A stretch of DNA of 64,000 nucleotides from Agelas oroides (GCA_949130485.1 OX422203.1:4431178-4495177); one strand, 5' to 3'; shown: positions 11,977-22,895, counted from the first letter of the stretch. Numbers and translations: made by a program. The notes: generated by a model from the letters alone, not told the origin.

Positions 11977-13520
11977 TACTACTACTGTACTGATGAAGTT
12001 GATCTTCCCAAGGTAGTTGGCAAGAAGTTAACCTTCAAAGAACTGCAGGTAACTTGCACATGTGCCAGTATGCATGATGTAATGGTAACTTTTATACGAA
12101 TGTATTCATTTTCTTCAGAAGCATGATGTTTTCTATTGGAAACTATGCCACATGAATCCTTGGCAACATTCAGCTGCACCAAAAGTAAGGGATTTTGTCC
12201 ATATGTGCACAACTATATACATGTACATAACCTTTAAACTTGTATTTAACAGGATGGGAACATATCTGACAGCAGCAGTGAAACTGATGAAGGCGATAGT
12301 TTGATTGATAATACACCTTCATCCTATGAAGTACAGATTCAGCAGAACAAGAGTCTCCTCACGGATGTCTGGAAAGAAATCGCTAAGGTAAATTGTAAGG
12401 GAAATACTTTGTTATGTGATGTATTGTTGTGTTATGTATTGCAGGGGAACATCACTGTTAATGACAATGGAGATGTGACCTACTCAGGAGAAGCAGTGGT
12501 ACTTGACCCCAAACATGTTGAATCCCTAAAGAAACACACCAGCCAGAAATCTAAAAGAAAATGTACTAGCCAGAAACCTCTACTGAAACGCACCAGCCAG
12601 AAATCTCCGGTGAAACACAAGAGCCAGAAATCTCCGGTGAAACACAACAGCCAGAAATCTCCGGTGAAACACAACAGCCAGAAATCTCCAGTGAAACATA
12701 ACAGCCAGATATCTCCAGTGAAACACGAGAGCCAGAAATCTCCAGTGAAACACAAGAGCCAGAAATCTCCAGTGAAACACAACAGCCAGAAATCTCCGGT
12801 GAAACACAACAGCCAGAAATCTCCGGTGAAACACAACAGCCAGAAATCTCTGGTGTTACACAACAGCCAGAAATCTCCGGTGAAACACAACAGCCAGAAA
12901 TCTCTGGTGTTACACAACACCCAGAAATCTCCAGGAAAACACAACGGTCAGAAATCTCCGGTGTTACACAACAGCCAGAAATCTCTGGTGTTACACAACA
13001 GCCAGAAATCTCCGGGGAAACACAAGAGCCAAAAATCTCCGGTGAAACACAACAGCCAAAAATCTCCAGGAAAACACAACGGCCAGAAATCTCCAGTGTT
13101 ACACAACAGCCAGAAATCTCCGGTGAAACACAAGAGCAAGAAATCTCCAGTGTTACACAACAGCCAGAAATCTCCGGTGAAACACAAGAGCCAAAAATCT
13201 CCGGTGAAACATAACAGCCAGAAATCTCCAATGAAACACAAGAGCCAGAAATCTCCGGTGAAACACAAGAGCCAGAAATCTCCAGTGAAACATAAGAGCC
13301 AGAAATCTCCAGTGCAACACAAGAGCCAGAAATCTCCAGTGAAACACAAGAGCCAGAAATCTCAAGTGAAACAAAACAGCTAGAAATCTCCGGTGAAACA
13401 CAACAGCCAGAAATCTCCAGTGAAACACAACAGCCAGAATTCTCCGGTGAAACACAACAGCCAGAAATCTCCAGTGAAACACAACAGCCAGAATTCTCCA
13501 GTGAAACACAACAGCTAGAA
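11977..13520 (+). CDS. BEN-type locus A, 5' exons with SQKSPVKHN repeat exon (stop-containing)
   Basis: Exons by splice signals: 11977-12048 (PKVVGKKLTFKELQ), 12119-12184 (HDVFYWKLCHMNPW), 12253-12387 (acidic/Ser-rich, SDSSSETDEGD) and 12445-13520. The last exon starts GNITVNDNGDVTYSGEAV and then becomes a basic Lys/Ser/His repeat array. The 57-nt gap 12388-12444 has GT..AG ends but also reads through in frame without a stop, so it may be an optional intron. Two in-frame TAG codons (13381-13383 and 13516-13518) both arise from a Gln CAG of the repeat; the first truncates the product at the C-terminal end of the array. I place these exons in the same locus as 18,956-22,895 because order and style fit, but the DIRS insertion between them makes this uncertain. 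Confidence 0.5.
12538..13520 (+). repeat. 27-bp coding tandem array (SQKSPVKHN unit), about 34 copies
   Basis: The unit encodes nine residues (S-Q-K-S-P-V-K-H-N, with variants K/N, V-L-H and G-K-H). Its length is a multiple of three, so copy-number change keeps the frame. The first units are diverged (KRKCTSQKP), later ones nearly uniform. The product would be very basic, like histone-tail or chromatin-binding linkers; that function is inferred. Confidence 0.9.
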
Positions 13521-13553
13521 ATCTATAAGCGTTAAAGCAAGTCATAGGCCGGC

Positions 13554-14700
13554 CATGCACTTTACTGCAGTGCGCATACGTAAAGTTAATACGCATGCGC
13601 AAAGTTACTATGGTTGCATTTCTTTTTCTGCAAGACAGCTGCGCAGCAGAACCACAGTTATTGCGGTGGCCAAAAGTTGTGTCCCACATAGGAACCGACG
13701 ACACTAGCGCCATGTCGCTTACTCCCCAGGAGCCCTTCTCGGAAGAGACCGTTCGGGCTATCGCCGACTGCGTGGTCAAGCAACTTCGCAGCTCCACCCA
13801 AGATGGAGATTCGTCTCGAGCTGTTGAGGTTGTCCCAAGCACTATTGCTTCTCAGGGGATTAGTGGTGGTGAGCTTTTCCTGTGGCGTTGATGTTGCGTT
13901 TGGAACAACCAACTGGTCTCGAAAAATTTTGTCCGCCCTTTGGGGTGAGACCGCTGTCTGTAAAGGTAAGCATATAGCAGGGTCCAGTTGCTGCTGTTCC
14001 TTACTTGGTTTAGCTTGCTAGGCCAGCCAATTCAGATATAGATGGCCATAGATTAAGTTGAGTCAAAAATTATGAGCCCGGGTGGTACCTATCCAGCCTT
14101 TTCACATGCTATACAGCTGCATTCCTCAATATTTTGTTGCATTCTACATGTAGTCAGCTCAGGTCAATTATTATATTTGTAATGGGCGTCAGAAAATACA
14201 AATTACATTACACATACTACACCGAGCCTATAAGCCTAGCACCTATGTCTATCAGCATCAAGTTCTAATACAAAGTGGAACTCAAACTTGAATTAGAGTA
14301 TGTAGTACATTGCAGAAGCTTTGCAGAAGCATTTACGAGGATGAGGCTGAAGCAGAAAAGTTGTGAGCCCATGCAATGGCCAGCAGGAGCAGGTAGAGCT
14401 GATGCAAGGGTGACGGCAGTTGGCAGAGCTGTGAGCAGATCATATATAGCAACTAAGCTGTGGGGAAACAAGCATTTGCCAGCAACGCAATGGAAGGCTG
14501 TACGGCAGTGGTTGCAAGCTTGAGTTTAGGCTAGCGGTTAGGCAGATGGCAGACTGGTAGTAATTGCAAGTTGAGGGCCAAAGGCTGGAAAGCAAATTAT
14601 TTGCAATGTGCACTGGCATTTCGGCGGGCTGCAATTGTCAATTAAAGAATTGCAGATGAGCACATGCAGATGGCTGAGCCAAGTGAGCATGAGTTAAGGT
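13554..14700 (+). other. Possible 5' part of DIRS-like insertion; weak exon-like reading frames
   Basis: Right after the repeat exon the sequence changes character. A Met at 13711 opens a 60-residue acidic frame (MSLTPQEPFSEETVRAIAD...) that then shifts at about 13860 to a frame with TTNWSRKILSALWGE, ending at a GTAAGC donor (about 13967). No domain is recognised. It could be the N-terminal part of the DIRS-like gag or an unrelated exon. From 14,000 to 14,700 I see nothing else of note. Confidence 0.3.
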
Positions 14701-14819
14701 GCAAACAGGAAGTCATACCTGCAGATTCAGCTTGGTTGGTTGGTTAATCAAGCAGGGCAAAGCACATTTAATGCACAACTGTATTAATCTGGCAGCCTTG
14801 TCACTGCAGTTTTTATTAT

Positions 14820-15780
14820 ACATTCCCAGGAATCACTCTGGACACAGTCAAGCAATTTCTAGTGGTGGACGGTTCTGGCAAAGTAGCCCCCATGGCGAGA
14901 GCAGCACTAGTTTCCCTGCCATGTCCCAGCTTCTGAGTGAGGCTGATGTTGATGACAACGGGAAAGCCAGCCCCCCCCCCCTCCCTCCCGGCAACTGCAA
15001 CCAAACCAGCCGCAGAAATCTTGCTAGGTCATGGGATTCCCCCATTGCCTAGGAAGGTAGTGGAAAGGATGATCAATTGTGAGTATGTGGATTTCAGCGA
15101 ACTACCACCTGCAAAGATTTCAGGCCTCAAAGCACCGATTGACAATGGCACCATTCTGCTGGTGCAGTCCGCAGACCTACTTAAACAACCGCGTCGCCTG
15201 ATACCCAACATTACAGTATGGGTACAATGCTTTTGCATTTATGCTGGCTTGATGGCAATGAAACACCCCGATTCTATACCTGACATGCTGGCATACATGC
15301 GGGAGATAGTTCAAGCTAACAACCAGTATAGGTGGCCCTCATGGGTCATCTACGACTCCAGCTATCGCAAGCAGGCAGCTGCTATTGGGAATCGTCATTG
15401 GTCAAAAACTTTATCCATCGATATACTCCCGTTCATTTACTGGCTGGGCAAAGAGCACTTCTTGGTGTGAACTTTGTGTGACACTAGATCATGATACTGC
15501 AGATTGCCCTACAATATCAAGGCTTCCTACGGGCAAGCCAGTCAGCCACCAGCCACACGCTCTCAACTGTTTGGCCTACAACTAACACCAAAAGGCAGAT
15601 CTGGCCCCCGCAGCTCCTTTATTTGCATAAAGTACAAGAAGTATGGGGGAGACTGTAAGTACGGAGCTTCGTGCCGCTACAAGCATGTTTGCTCCAGCTG
15701 CAAAGGTAACCACCCCCGCACCAAGTGCTCAAGCAAGCAAGCATTGGAGGAAGAGAAGAGTAAAGCCGTACCAAACTAAC
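14820..15780 (+). pseudogene. Gag-like protein of a DIRS-like retrotransposon, broken
   Basis: The reading frame is shifted in a poly-C tract near 14970-14985, then continues with PLPRKVVERMINCEYVDFSE, a Trp-rich middle (VWVQCFCIYAGLM; about 15217) and SWVIYDSSYRKQAA. From memory these match the ORF1/gag of metazoan DIRS-like elements. A second shift near 15400 is followed by cysteine motifs: SWCELCVTLDHDTADC, then (after another shift near 15520) a CCCH-like pattern CIKYKKYGGDCKYGASC and CSSCKGNHPRTKC. These zinc knuckles would bind the RNA genome. It lies upstream of the RT remnant in the same orientation. Confidence 0.65.
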
Positions 15781-15784
15781 TGAT

Positions 15785-16860
15785 ACCAGGCCATAACACT
15801 CAAACCGACACTATCAAGGACATTACTCAGTCACTTATCAGTGAAGTGAAGTGATGAATTCGGTTCAGACCAGCTTCAGTCCGAATTCATCATAGTGCTT
15901 TAGGGTGTGCATTACATTCAGCTCAATCATATGTGTCTGCCTCTTCAGGAGGCAAGCTTCATGCAGTATGTCATAATATTAAACATTTTATTTGTGGCAG
16001 TCCCAGATAAGGGTTGAGTGCTGTTTTGTCTGTATTTCCTACCCTTCAGCTGATATAAATCAGATACATGAACAAATGGGAGCATGAAATTTAGTGAAAA
16101 CATATATAACCAGAGTGGCATTTGATTTCTGTTTGGGATTGCCACATACACAGCCTCATGTGGTTGAGACTGTATTATTATCTTAATATTAGCAGGGATA
16201 AACTGGTAGTGTTATGAATGTTCTCCTGACCATAGCATCAGTGAAATATCAACTCCACCCTCTGAACGCGGCGACCATATATATATGGTCACATTAAACT
16301 TCCGGTCGTCACGGCGACCATATATATATGCTCACGACAAGTTAGCTTAACGAGATTTGAGGGTAGGCCCCTCCATGATAAGTGCTAATGAGGCTAGGCC
16401 ACACCTTTTGACTGACATTATCGGCTAGAAAGACAGGAAGAGGCGGTACTTATTCGCGGGTTATCATCAATGAGCCGAGGGCTGCCAAACACGAAGCTTT
16501 TTCTCGCCTACAGGGAGCAAGCATTCTCCACATTTGACTTCAGGTAGGAGTAATAGCTTCAAATAACTTGTAAATCGGCTGATTTTGTCGTGGCTGTGGG
16601 TATCAGGTGAGAAAATCGGCACCGTTTCCAACCGCTCAAAGCTACGATACATAGTCAGCACAAAATGGCTTCAAACAAGTAGAAATGCCTTACTACGCAT
16701 TTATCAGCCATTTAGATAAACTATAGTCCAGCCTATTTGCACCCTATCTATACAAATCAAGCCACTGGCACTGCCAAAGACTTACTAGAATGCTTGTCAG
16801 TTCAACCGTTGATAATGGAACAACTTCCATGTTAATAAACTGTCATGAATAAAATTACTT
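15785..16860. other. No gene seen; short dyad repeats at 16262-16345
   Basis: Between the gag-like and RT remnants there is about 1 kb without a supported gene. CGGCGACCATATATATAT occurs twice (about 16268 and 16312), the first as part of the near-palindrome ACCATATATATATGGT. This could be the edge of a small inserted element. Confidence 0.4.
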
Positions 16861-16869
16861 CCGTGTTCA

Positions 16870-17762
16870 AAGGGATATCACAGCATGGGAACGAGCTGTA
16901 GCAGACCACCCAGACAAGCTGTTTGCCCAGTACCTCATACAGGGCCTTAAAAATGGTTTCAGGGTTGGCTTTGATCGCACCAACCACTTCTGCAAGCCAG
17001 CCAAGAAGAATTTACTGTCCGCACAAGCCAATCCTCAAGTGGTTGAAGACTACTTGGCCAAGGAGGTAATGGAAAGGAGGGTGGTTGAGATCACAAATGA
17101 GACAAGTATGCCAGGCCTGCATATCAGTCCATTCGGTCTTGTCCCGAAGAAATCATCCCCAGGGAATTGGAGGCTGATCGTAGACTTATCCTCCCCAGAC
17201 CAACACAGTGTCAATGATGGCATTCCAAAAGAGCTCTGCAGTTTGTCGTACTGTTCAGTTGACGATGCGGTTCACCAAGTTCTACGGTTGAGAAAAGGTG
17301 CGAAATTGGCAAAACTGGACGTCAAAAACACATTCAGGCTCTTGCCAGTCCATCCTGCAGACTGGCCCCTGCTTGGCATGTGCTGGAACAGACAAATTTT
17401 TGTGGACAAGACACTACCATTTGGGCTCAGATCTGCCCCAAAGCTGTTCAATGCTGTGGGTGATGGAACAGCGAGGAGTGAGTTTTGTCATCCATTGCTT
17501 GGATGATTTTGTGACATCCGGTGGTCCTGACTCAGATGAATGTGATTGGAACTTTCAGGCCATGTTTCAGATCTTCAAGGAATTGGGTGTCCCATTTGCC
17601 CTAGCCAAATGTGAGGGCCCGGCCACCGTTCTAATTTTCCTGGGCATCGAGATCGACACGGTGAAACGCGAATTACACCTGCCAGCAGAAAAGCTCAGAC
17701 AGCTGCAAGAGACAATTGCAGCGTGGAGGGGCACCATTCAAGAAACATACAATGTTGTATGA
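16870..17762 (+). pseudogene. Reverse transcriptase of a DIRS-like retrotransposon, truncated and frameshifted
   Basis: The segment begins with a region typical of DIRS RTs (WERAVADHPDKLFAQYL; FRVGFDR). RT motifs follow: FGLVPKKSSPGNWRLIVDLS, AKLDVKNTFRLLPVHP, TLPFGLRSAPKLF. A shift near 17460-17490 separates these from the catalytic motif, here CLDDF instead of YLDDF, followed by LAKCEGPATVLIFLGIEID. The RT is cut off at about 17760; neither a complete RNase H nor a tyrosine recombinase is seen. The assignment to DIRS rather than Ty3 rests on these motifs and on the gag-like partner upstream. Confidence 0.75.
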
Positions 17763-17780
17763 AATCAGATCAAATCCGGC

Positions 17781-18251
17781 ATGGTTCAGTGGTCAACACT
17801 ATACTACTCATGGACTGAGCTGGAGACACCTGATGCAACAGGAATGCAATTAGTTCTAGACAAACTTACGAAGGTTGAGAGGAAACTAGCTTTCCTGGAC
17901 GAACTACCGCAAGGCTTTCAGTGTGTAATATGCAAAAGTACTGCTAAAACACCTGTTGTTTCCCCTTGCTGTCAGAGGGTAGTTGGGTGTGAGACATGTG
18001 TAAATAACTGGGTGAGTTCACAATCACAGCAATCATGATGCCCCCTTTGCAGTACAAGTGGTGGTATGTTAAACAGATTTGCTCTAAAGGGCTTCAACGA
18101 TGCACTTGGGATAATACTTGGTACTACCCTAGAAGCAGAAGTTCCTACTCCAACGCAACTTAAATTGATGACTCAGACTCTGATTTTGAGGACCCACAGC
18201 CCTTGTTCAGGGGTGCTGCTCATGACTAAAAGTACTGTGAGCTGTGACTAG
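17781..18251 (+). pseudogene. RING/U-box-like zinc-finger exon, stop-interrupted
   Basis: A short helical lead (VLDKLTKVERKLAFLDELPQ) is followed by FQCVICKSTAKTP, SPCCQRVVGCETC and, after a TGA at 18036-18038, CPLC. The Cys spacing fits a RING-type finger of a putative ubiquitin ligase. The TGA sits inside the finger, just before the last CPLC. The frame then runs on to 18251 without a known domain. It is adjacent to the end of the RT remnant, so it may be a host or element-borne exon exposed by the truncation; I cannot tell which. Confidence 0.5.
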
Positions 18252-18284
18252 AATTCAGTCAAGTCACTTTTGATTGATTTCATG

Positions 18285-18535
18285 TACGCATATGTATATT
18301 CATTCAGTGCATGCATGGTGACCCTCCTTATGTACACACAACTAACGTAGCAACATGTACATTCTTTCAGTGACCCTCCTTATGTACACACTAATGTAGC
18401 AACATTGTATGTTCTTTCACTGCATGCACAGTGACCCACATCACACTAACGTAGCAACATTGTACAGTGACCCTCCTTATCATGTACATGTACACACACT
18501 AGCTAATATTCTGCATTCTTTTAGTGTATGCAACA
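18285..18535. repeat. Diverged minisatellite, unit about 60 bp
   Basis: GTGACCCTCCTTATGTACAC, followed by a CTAACGTAGCAACAT-type block and TTCTTTCA, recurs about four times with substitutions and small deletions. Non-coding. Confidence 0.65.
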
Positions 18536-18596
18536 TGACCTTTGTGATCTGAATATCATCATGTATACATAAATTACCTGTGTCTGGCTAAAGTAG

Positions 18597-18720
18597 CCTC
18601 GTTCCCAGGCCCCGCCCAGCTTTCCGTCGCTTGCAGTACGGAAAAGCGGTAGAGGGCCTGGAATAATTTATCACGTGAGTGACGTAGGGGTAGAGAGAAG
18701 GGTAGAGGGGACTCCATTCC
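18597..18720. mobile_element. Remnant of the TAGCCTCGTTCCCAGGCC MITE family
   Basis: It starts with TAGCCTCGTTCCCAGGCC and contains a partial inverted copy (GGCCTGGAA) and the CACGTGAGTGACGTA block that is also seen in the full-length copy at 32,499-32,956. Other remnants of the family occur at about 21,848-22,250, 46,210-46,280 and 46,550-46,740. Confidence 0.6.
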
Positions 18721-18955
18721 TCCAGCAAGAGAAACTTTTGAGCATTGCCTAATCAGACTGCTGATCTAGAGCTGGCTTCTGTTTTCAGCTTTTACATACC
18801 GCCTGTGTACATGATATGCTAAACAAGCCATTAAGGTACAGGATCATGAGATAAAAGAAATGCAAAAGGAAGCTTGGTAGCATACATCATTCCCCATTGT
18901 GAAGTTTAATTTTTAACTTGTATACACAGCTGAAAAAGGACATGAAGTGCTGTAG

Positions 18956-21900
18956 AGTAACAACAAAACGAAAAATTCTCCCCAAAGGAATACTCTGCGA
19001 AAGTCTTCTCCCCGAAAGAGTACAGCTTCAAAGACGTCCCTTCGAAAAAGTGCAGCTTCAAAGACGTCCCTTCGAAAAAGTGCAGCTCAAAGGCGTCCCT
19101 TCGAAAAAGTGCAGCTTCAAAGACGTCCCTTCGAAAAAGTGCAGCTTCAAAGGCGTCCCTTCAAAAAAGTGCAGCTTCAAAGGCGTCCCTTCGAAAAAGT
19201 GCAGCTTCAAAGGCGTCCCTTCGAAAAAGTGCAGCTTCAAAGGCGTCCCTTCGAAAAAGTGCAGCTTCAAAGGCGTCCCTTCGAAAAAGTGCAGCTTCAA
19301 AGGCGTCCCTTCGAAAAAGTGCAGCTTCAAAGGCGTCCCTTCGAAAAAGTGCAGCTTCAAAGGCGTCCCTTCGAAAAAGTGCAGCTTCAAAGGCGTCCCT
19401 TCGAAAAAGTGCAGCTTCAAAGGCGTCCCTTCGAAAAAGTGCAGCTTCAAAGGCGTCCCTTCGAAAAAGTGCAGCTTCAAAGGCGTCCCTTCGAAAAAGT
19501 GCAGCTTCAAAGGCATTCCTCCAATAAAGTGCAGCTTCAAAGGCGTCCCTCCGAAAAAGTCCAAAAAAGAGCTGCTTCAAACTCATCTCTCAAAAAGAGT
19601 GCTGCTTCAAAGTCTTCTCCCAAAAAGAGTACTGTTCGCAAGTTATCTGGGAAGGGTACTGTTCAGACCAAGAAAAAGACAGCTTCAGGTTAATGGAAAT
19701 TTTTTTGTATTGTACTAACTGAACAAGTGGGCAAGCTGAGTTCTGGCAGCTTTTGGGTCATGCAATTATAACATCACGGTATTTTAATGATTTCTCATTT
19801 CTTTTATATAGGGAACTGTTCCACTACAAGTGTGAGTGATAGTGAGGGTACTGACTCGGATTCAGATATTGTTCAGCAGGCAAAGGTAATTATGGTGTCA
19901 AGCTTTCATAGCCACAAGTGTTTTGTAATATTTAAAACACCCTAGGGAGGGCTTTACACGTTTTAATTTAGTGATACAGGGGTACTGTGGGGGGGGGGTT
20001 AGGGTTAGGGTTAGGGAGTCCTAGGATAATCCCGGGACTGCTGTTGTAACTCCGGTGTTCCGGAATATTCAGCCACAGGGGTTCTGGGGGGGTGAGGGAG
20101 TCCCAGGATAATCCTGGGACTGCCGGTGTTACCCCAGTGTTCCGGGATACTCTACAACAGGGGTGTTGGGGGGTGAGTGAGTCCCAGGATAATCCCAGGA
20201 CTGCTGGAGTTACTCTGTCATGCCAGAGGTGTTTTGGTACTGTATTATGGCAGCATTGGACATGTGTGAGTATCTTACCTATTACATGTATGTCTCTCTA
20301 TACACTTTCAAAGAGCTTTAGTTTGATTGGGAGTGAATGAAGCCTGCTAAAAGGCAGTATTCAGTATTTTGTTTCCTGTTTATTGTTAGAGGGCAAAGAA
20401 AGAATCAACAAATACAGCAAGTACCAAGGAAAAATCTCGACTGCTTCAAAATGAGAAAAGTAGCCTGGATATTTTGGATTCTTCACCAAAGGAATGAGAA
20501 GAACAACCACCAAAGGAACGAGAAGAACAACCACCAAAGGAACGAGATGAACAACCACCAAAGGAACGAGATGAACAACCACCAAAGGAACGAGATGAAC
20601 AACCACCAAAGGAACGAGATGAACAACCACCAAAGGAACGAGAAGAACAACCACCAAAGGAACGAGATGAACAACCACCAAAGGAACGAGATGAACAACC
20701 ACCAAAGGAACGAGATGAACAACCACCAAAGGAACGAGAAGAACAACCACCAAAGGAACGAGATGAACAACCACCAAAGGAACGAGATGAACAACCACCA
20801 AAGGAACGAGATGAACAACCACCAAAAGAATGAGATGAACAACTACCATACCAACTTTATCACCCATATTCTGATACTATGTACACAACCACTTCTCAGA
20901 TGGAAAAAAACCCACCACCTGTGATAAGAAGTTTCTCTCATCCTCTATCTCTTCCCATGCCACCACCTGCATTCCCACTTTCTCCAGCCCCATACTGTGC
21001 AGTGGTCTCATACTGTGGCCACAGTATGAGACCAGTGCATCTGCCACTCTATTTCCACAAATGGTAATATCTATAATCATTTCTGTTCACTTGCATGCTT
21101 GATAATACTGTACGGTCTCTCATCATTTTGCAGAATCCCGACAACCACCTCCTATGGATGATGTTTGCAAGCTTTCAAAGTATGAACAATGAAGTCCGTC
21201 TGCTGAGAGAAGAGCTCTCATCTGTGCAGAAGCGACTGGAGAAACAGCGTGTGAAAAAAGTAATTAGCTGTACCAGGGAAAGTGCCATGTAACTTTGCAA
21301 ACAACAACATTTACTATTTATTAACTCCAAATTTTGCTACACTCCTCCATGCCATTGTGCTTTGTCTGTCCTTTGATCTAAGGCACATCTAGCTTGAGTT
21401 GAGCGATTTGCTATGTAATATGTGCATAAATATTTTAATATGGTATACCTTACATTCCAAGGTCTGTGAGTTGCATCCCCTCTTATCATCTTCAGTGGCT
21501 TAATAAGAGTTACGGATTTTCCATACCACTATGTGTTTGAAAGTAATTCAAAGCCCACAGGAGTTCAATTAGATATCTATACACTGTTTTTACATTTCCA
21601 CAGGATCCATCTAGACGGCTATCATCAGAATTCAGTGATGAGGTTGCTGACACCTCCAGAAGCTTTAGTTTGTCCCCAACTCCTTCACCTGTACCATTTC
21701 AACAGCATGCTCCCTTTCCAGGTAACATACAGTTTTCTAATCCAATGTTATTACGGTTTGCTAAGTTTATAGTGATGCTACGAAGCTCAAGAACACAAAG
21801 TCAGATGCAACAAGTGATGAGCAATGGATAAATACAGGACTTATTAGCCTCTTTTCCAGGCCTTCCCACCATCCAGTTTTGATTGCTTGCAGCATGCAAG

Positions 21901-22895
21901 AATGGAGGGGAAAGGGTTGGTACCATTTACCATGCGAGTGATGTCAATGTCTACCAAGGTAGATAGACAGAGAGAGGGGCTCTTGGATGAAAGAGTGTAT
22001 TTGAGGCCTTTACTTGCAGTGCTGATCTATGTGTTGATGTGTTGAAGTTCCGAACATTTGCAAAGTGAAAAGTTGCCACTCATACAGGACGAAGAATGCA
22101 GATGCAAAACACGCTCTTTTGTTCAAGTGCCCCTCACCCCACCCCCTCTGTCCACCTAGGTAGACTCATGTGGTAAATGGTACCAGGCCTTCTCCCTCCC
22201 ATTTTCGCATACTCTAAGTGATCAAAAACTGGACAGTGGGAAGCCCTGGGAGCAAGCCTAAAGACAAATAAACTTTGCTCACATTAGAGTGCTTTATGAC
22301 CTTTGGCTTTGTGATTACAAAAGGGATACATCTTGTTATAATATGCATGTACATGATAGTCTTGTAAGTTGTTGTAAAGGCAACCATGCAAATTTTTTTA
22401 TGTAGCAAATGGATGCATCTTGGGTGACCCCAACGGCGAACATACTGTAATTCAAGGTTGGAGTCAGGTTCAAATAAAGGCTAAAGAAATAGCCTCATCA
22501 AACCCTACGACACTGGCCCTAAAACTCATGGATGCATTTTTCACAAAGAATGAGCTGGCAGCAGGGTGTTGCACAGAGGTGGATGGAAGGGGGCTACTTC
22601 GACCCGATATCATTGATGGAATTCGAAGTAGGTTGCTTACTCCTCTTTATGTGCCAATTTATACCTACCATCACTTTTGGAATATTTGAGGCTGTATCAT
22701 GTTTTTCAATAAAGTTAATGTATTTTCACTGAATTTATGAAATTGTGTGTTTCAATTTCTGCAGTGCACATCAATTACAGATACCCTGACACCAAGGAGA
22801 GTATGGAAAAACGCTGGAACACGCTGCTACATACTAATATGAATGGAAAATGCAGAAACATTCGAATGAAACTGAATTCGAAGCAACAACATTAA
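18956..22895 (+). CDS. BEN-domain protein gene, locus A main body (multi-exon, likely pseudogenic)
   Basis: Exons by splice signals: 18956-19688 (basic repeat exon), 19812-19885 (acidic, SVSDSEGTDSDSD), 20390-21063 (KEKSRLLQNEKSS, then PPKERDEQ repeats, then a Pro-rich tail), 21134-21259 (coiled coil EVRLLREELSSVQKRLEKQ), 21604-21721 (Ser/Pro-rich), 22406-22627 and 22765-22895. The last two exons carry the BEN domain: LALKLMDAFFTKNELAAG, LLRPDIIDGIRS, then INYRYPDTKESMEKRW, ending at TAA 22893-22895. BEN domains bind DNA, often short palindromes, and mediate repression. Two in-frame TGA codons lie in the first and last PPKERDEQ repeats (both replace CGA). A TNP2 transposase remnant follows 0.6 kb downstream on the same strand, which suggests that the locus belongs to an EnSpm-like element. 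Confidence 0.65.
19010..19570 (+). repeat. 30-bp coding tandem array in BEN locus A, about 18 copies
   Basis: The unit codes for ten residues. Upstream units read (T/A)ASK(T/A)SLRKS. After the third unit loses one base (around 19085) the same DNA reads QLQRRPFEKV. An offset at the end of the array (about 19560-19575) brings back the AAS..S..KKS style. The central 14 units are almost identical; edge units are diverged. All three + frames stay open through much of the array. Confidence 0.9.
19975..20230. repeat. Three 75-bp intronic repeats with a palindrome and a short TTAGGG tract
   Basis: Three copies share a GGGG-rich start, GAGTCCCAGGATAATCC and a TGTTCCGGGATA-like end. The palindrome TCCCAGGATAATCCTGGGA is intact in the second copy. 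The first copy also holds TTAGGGTTAGGGTTAGGG (about 19999-20017). It lies in an intron of locus A. Confidence 0.7.
20478..20836 (+). repeat. 24-bp coding tandem array (PPKERDEQ unit), about 15 copies
   Basis: In the exon frame set by the acceptor at 20389 the unit is P-P-K-E-R-(D/E)-E-Q, a charged helical repeat. Another frame gives a longer stop-free peptide rich in His and Asn (KNNHQRNEM), but it does not join the flanking exon sequence sensibly. The first and last units carry TGA in place of the Arg CGA. Confidence 0.85.

Noticed and set aside
12480-13349. Antisense Cys/Phe/Trp-rich frames opposite the SQKSPVKHN array
   Set aside because: Shadow frames of the repeat with no splice support or domain.
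18918-19718. Cys/Phe/Lys-rich repeat protein (SKKCSFKGVP)
   Set aside because: A different phase of the 30-bp array; the frame continuous with the Lys/Ser-rich flanking exon sequence is preferred.
19999-20017. True telomere or chromosome end
   Set aside because: Only three TTAGGG units, embedded in an intronic repeat with unique sequence on both sides.
20337-20924. His/Asn-rich protein (KNNHQRNEM repeats)
   Set aside because: Longest stop-free frame, but it has no sensible flanks; the frame set by the splice acceptor gives PPKERDEQ repeats.
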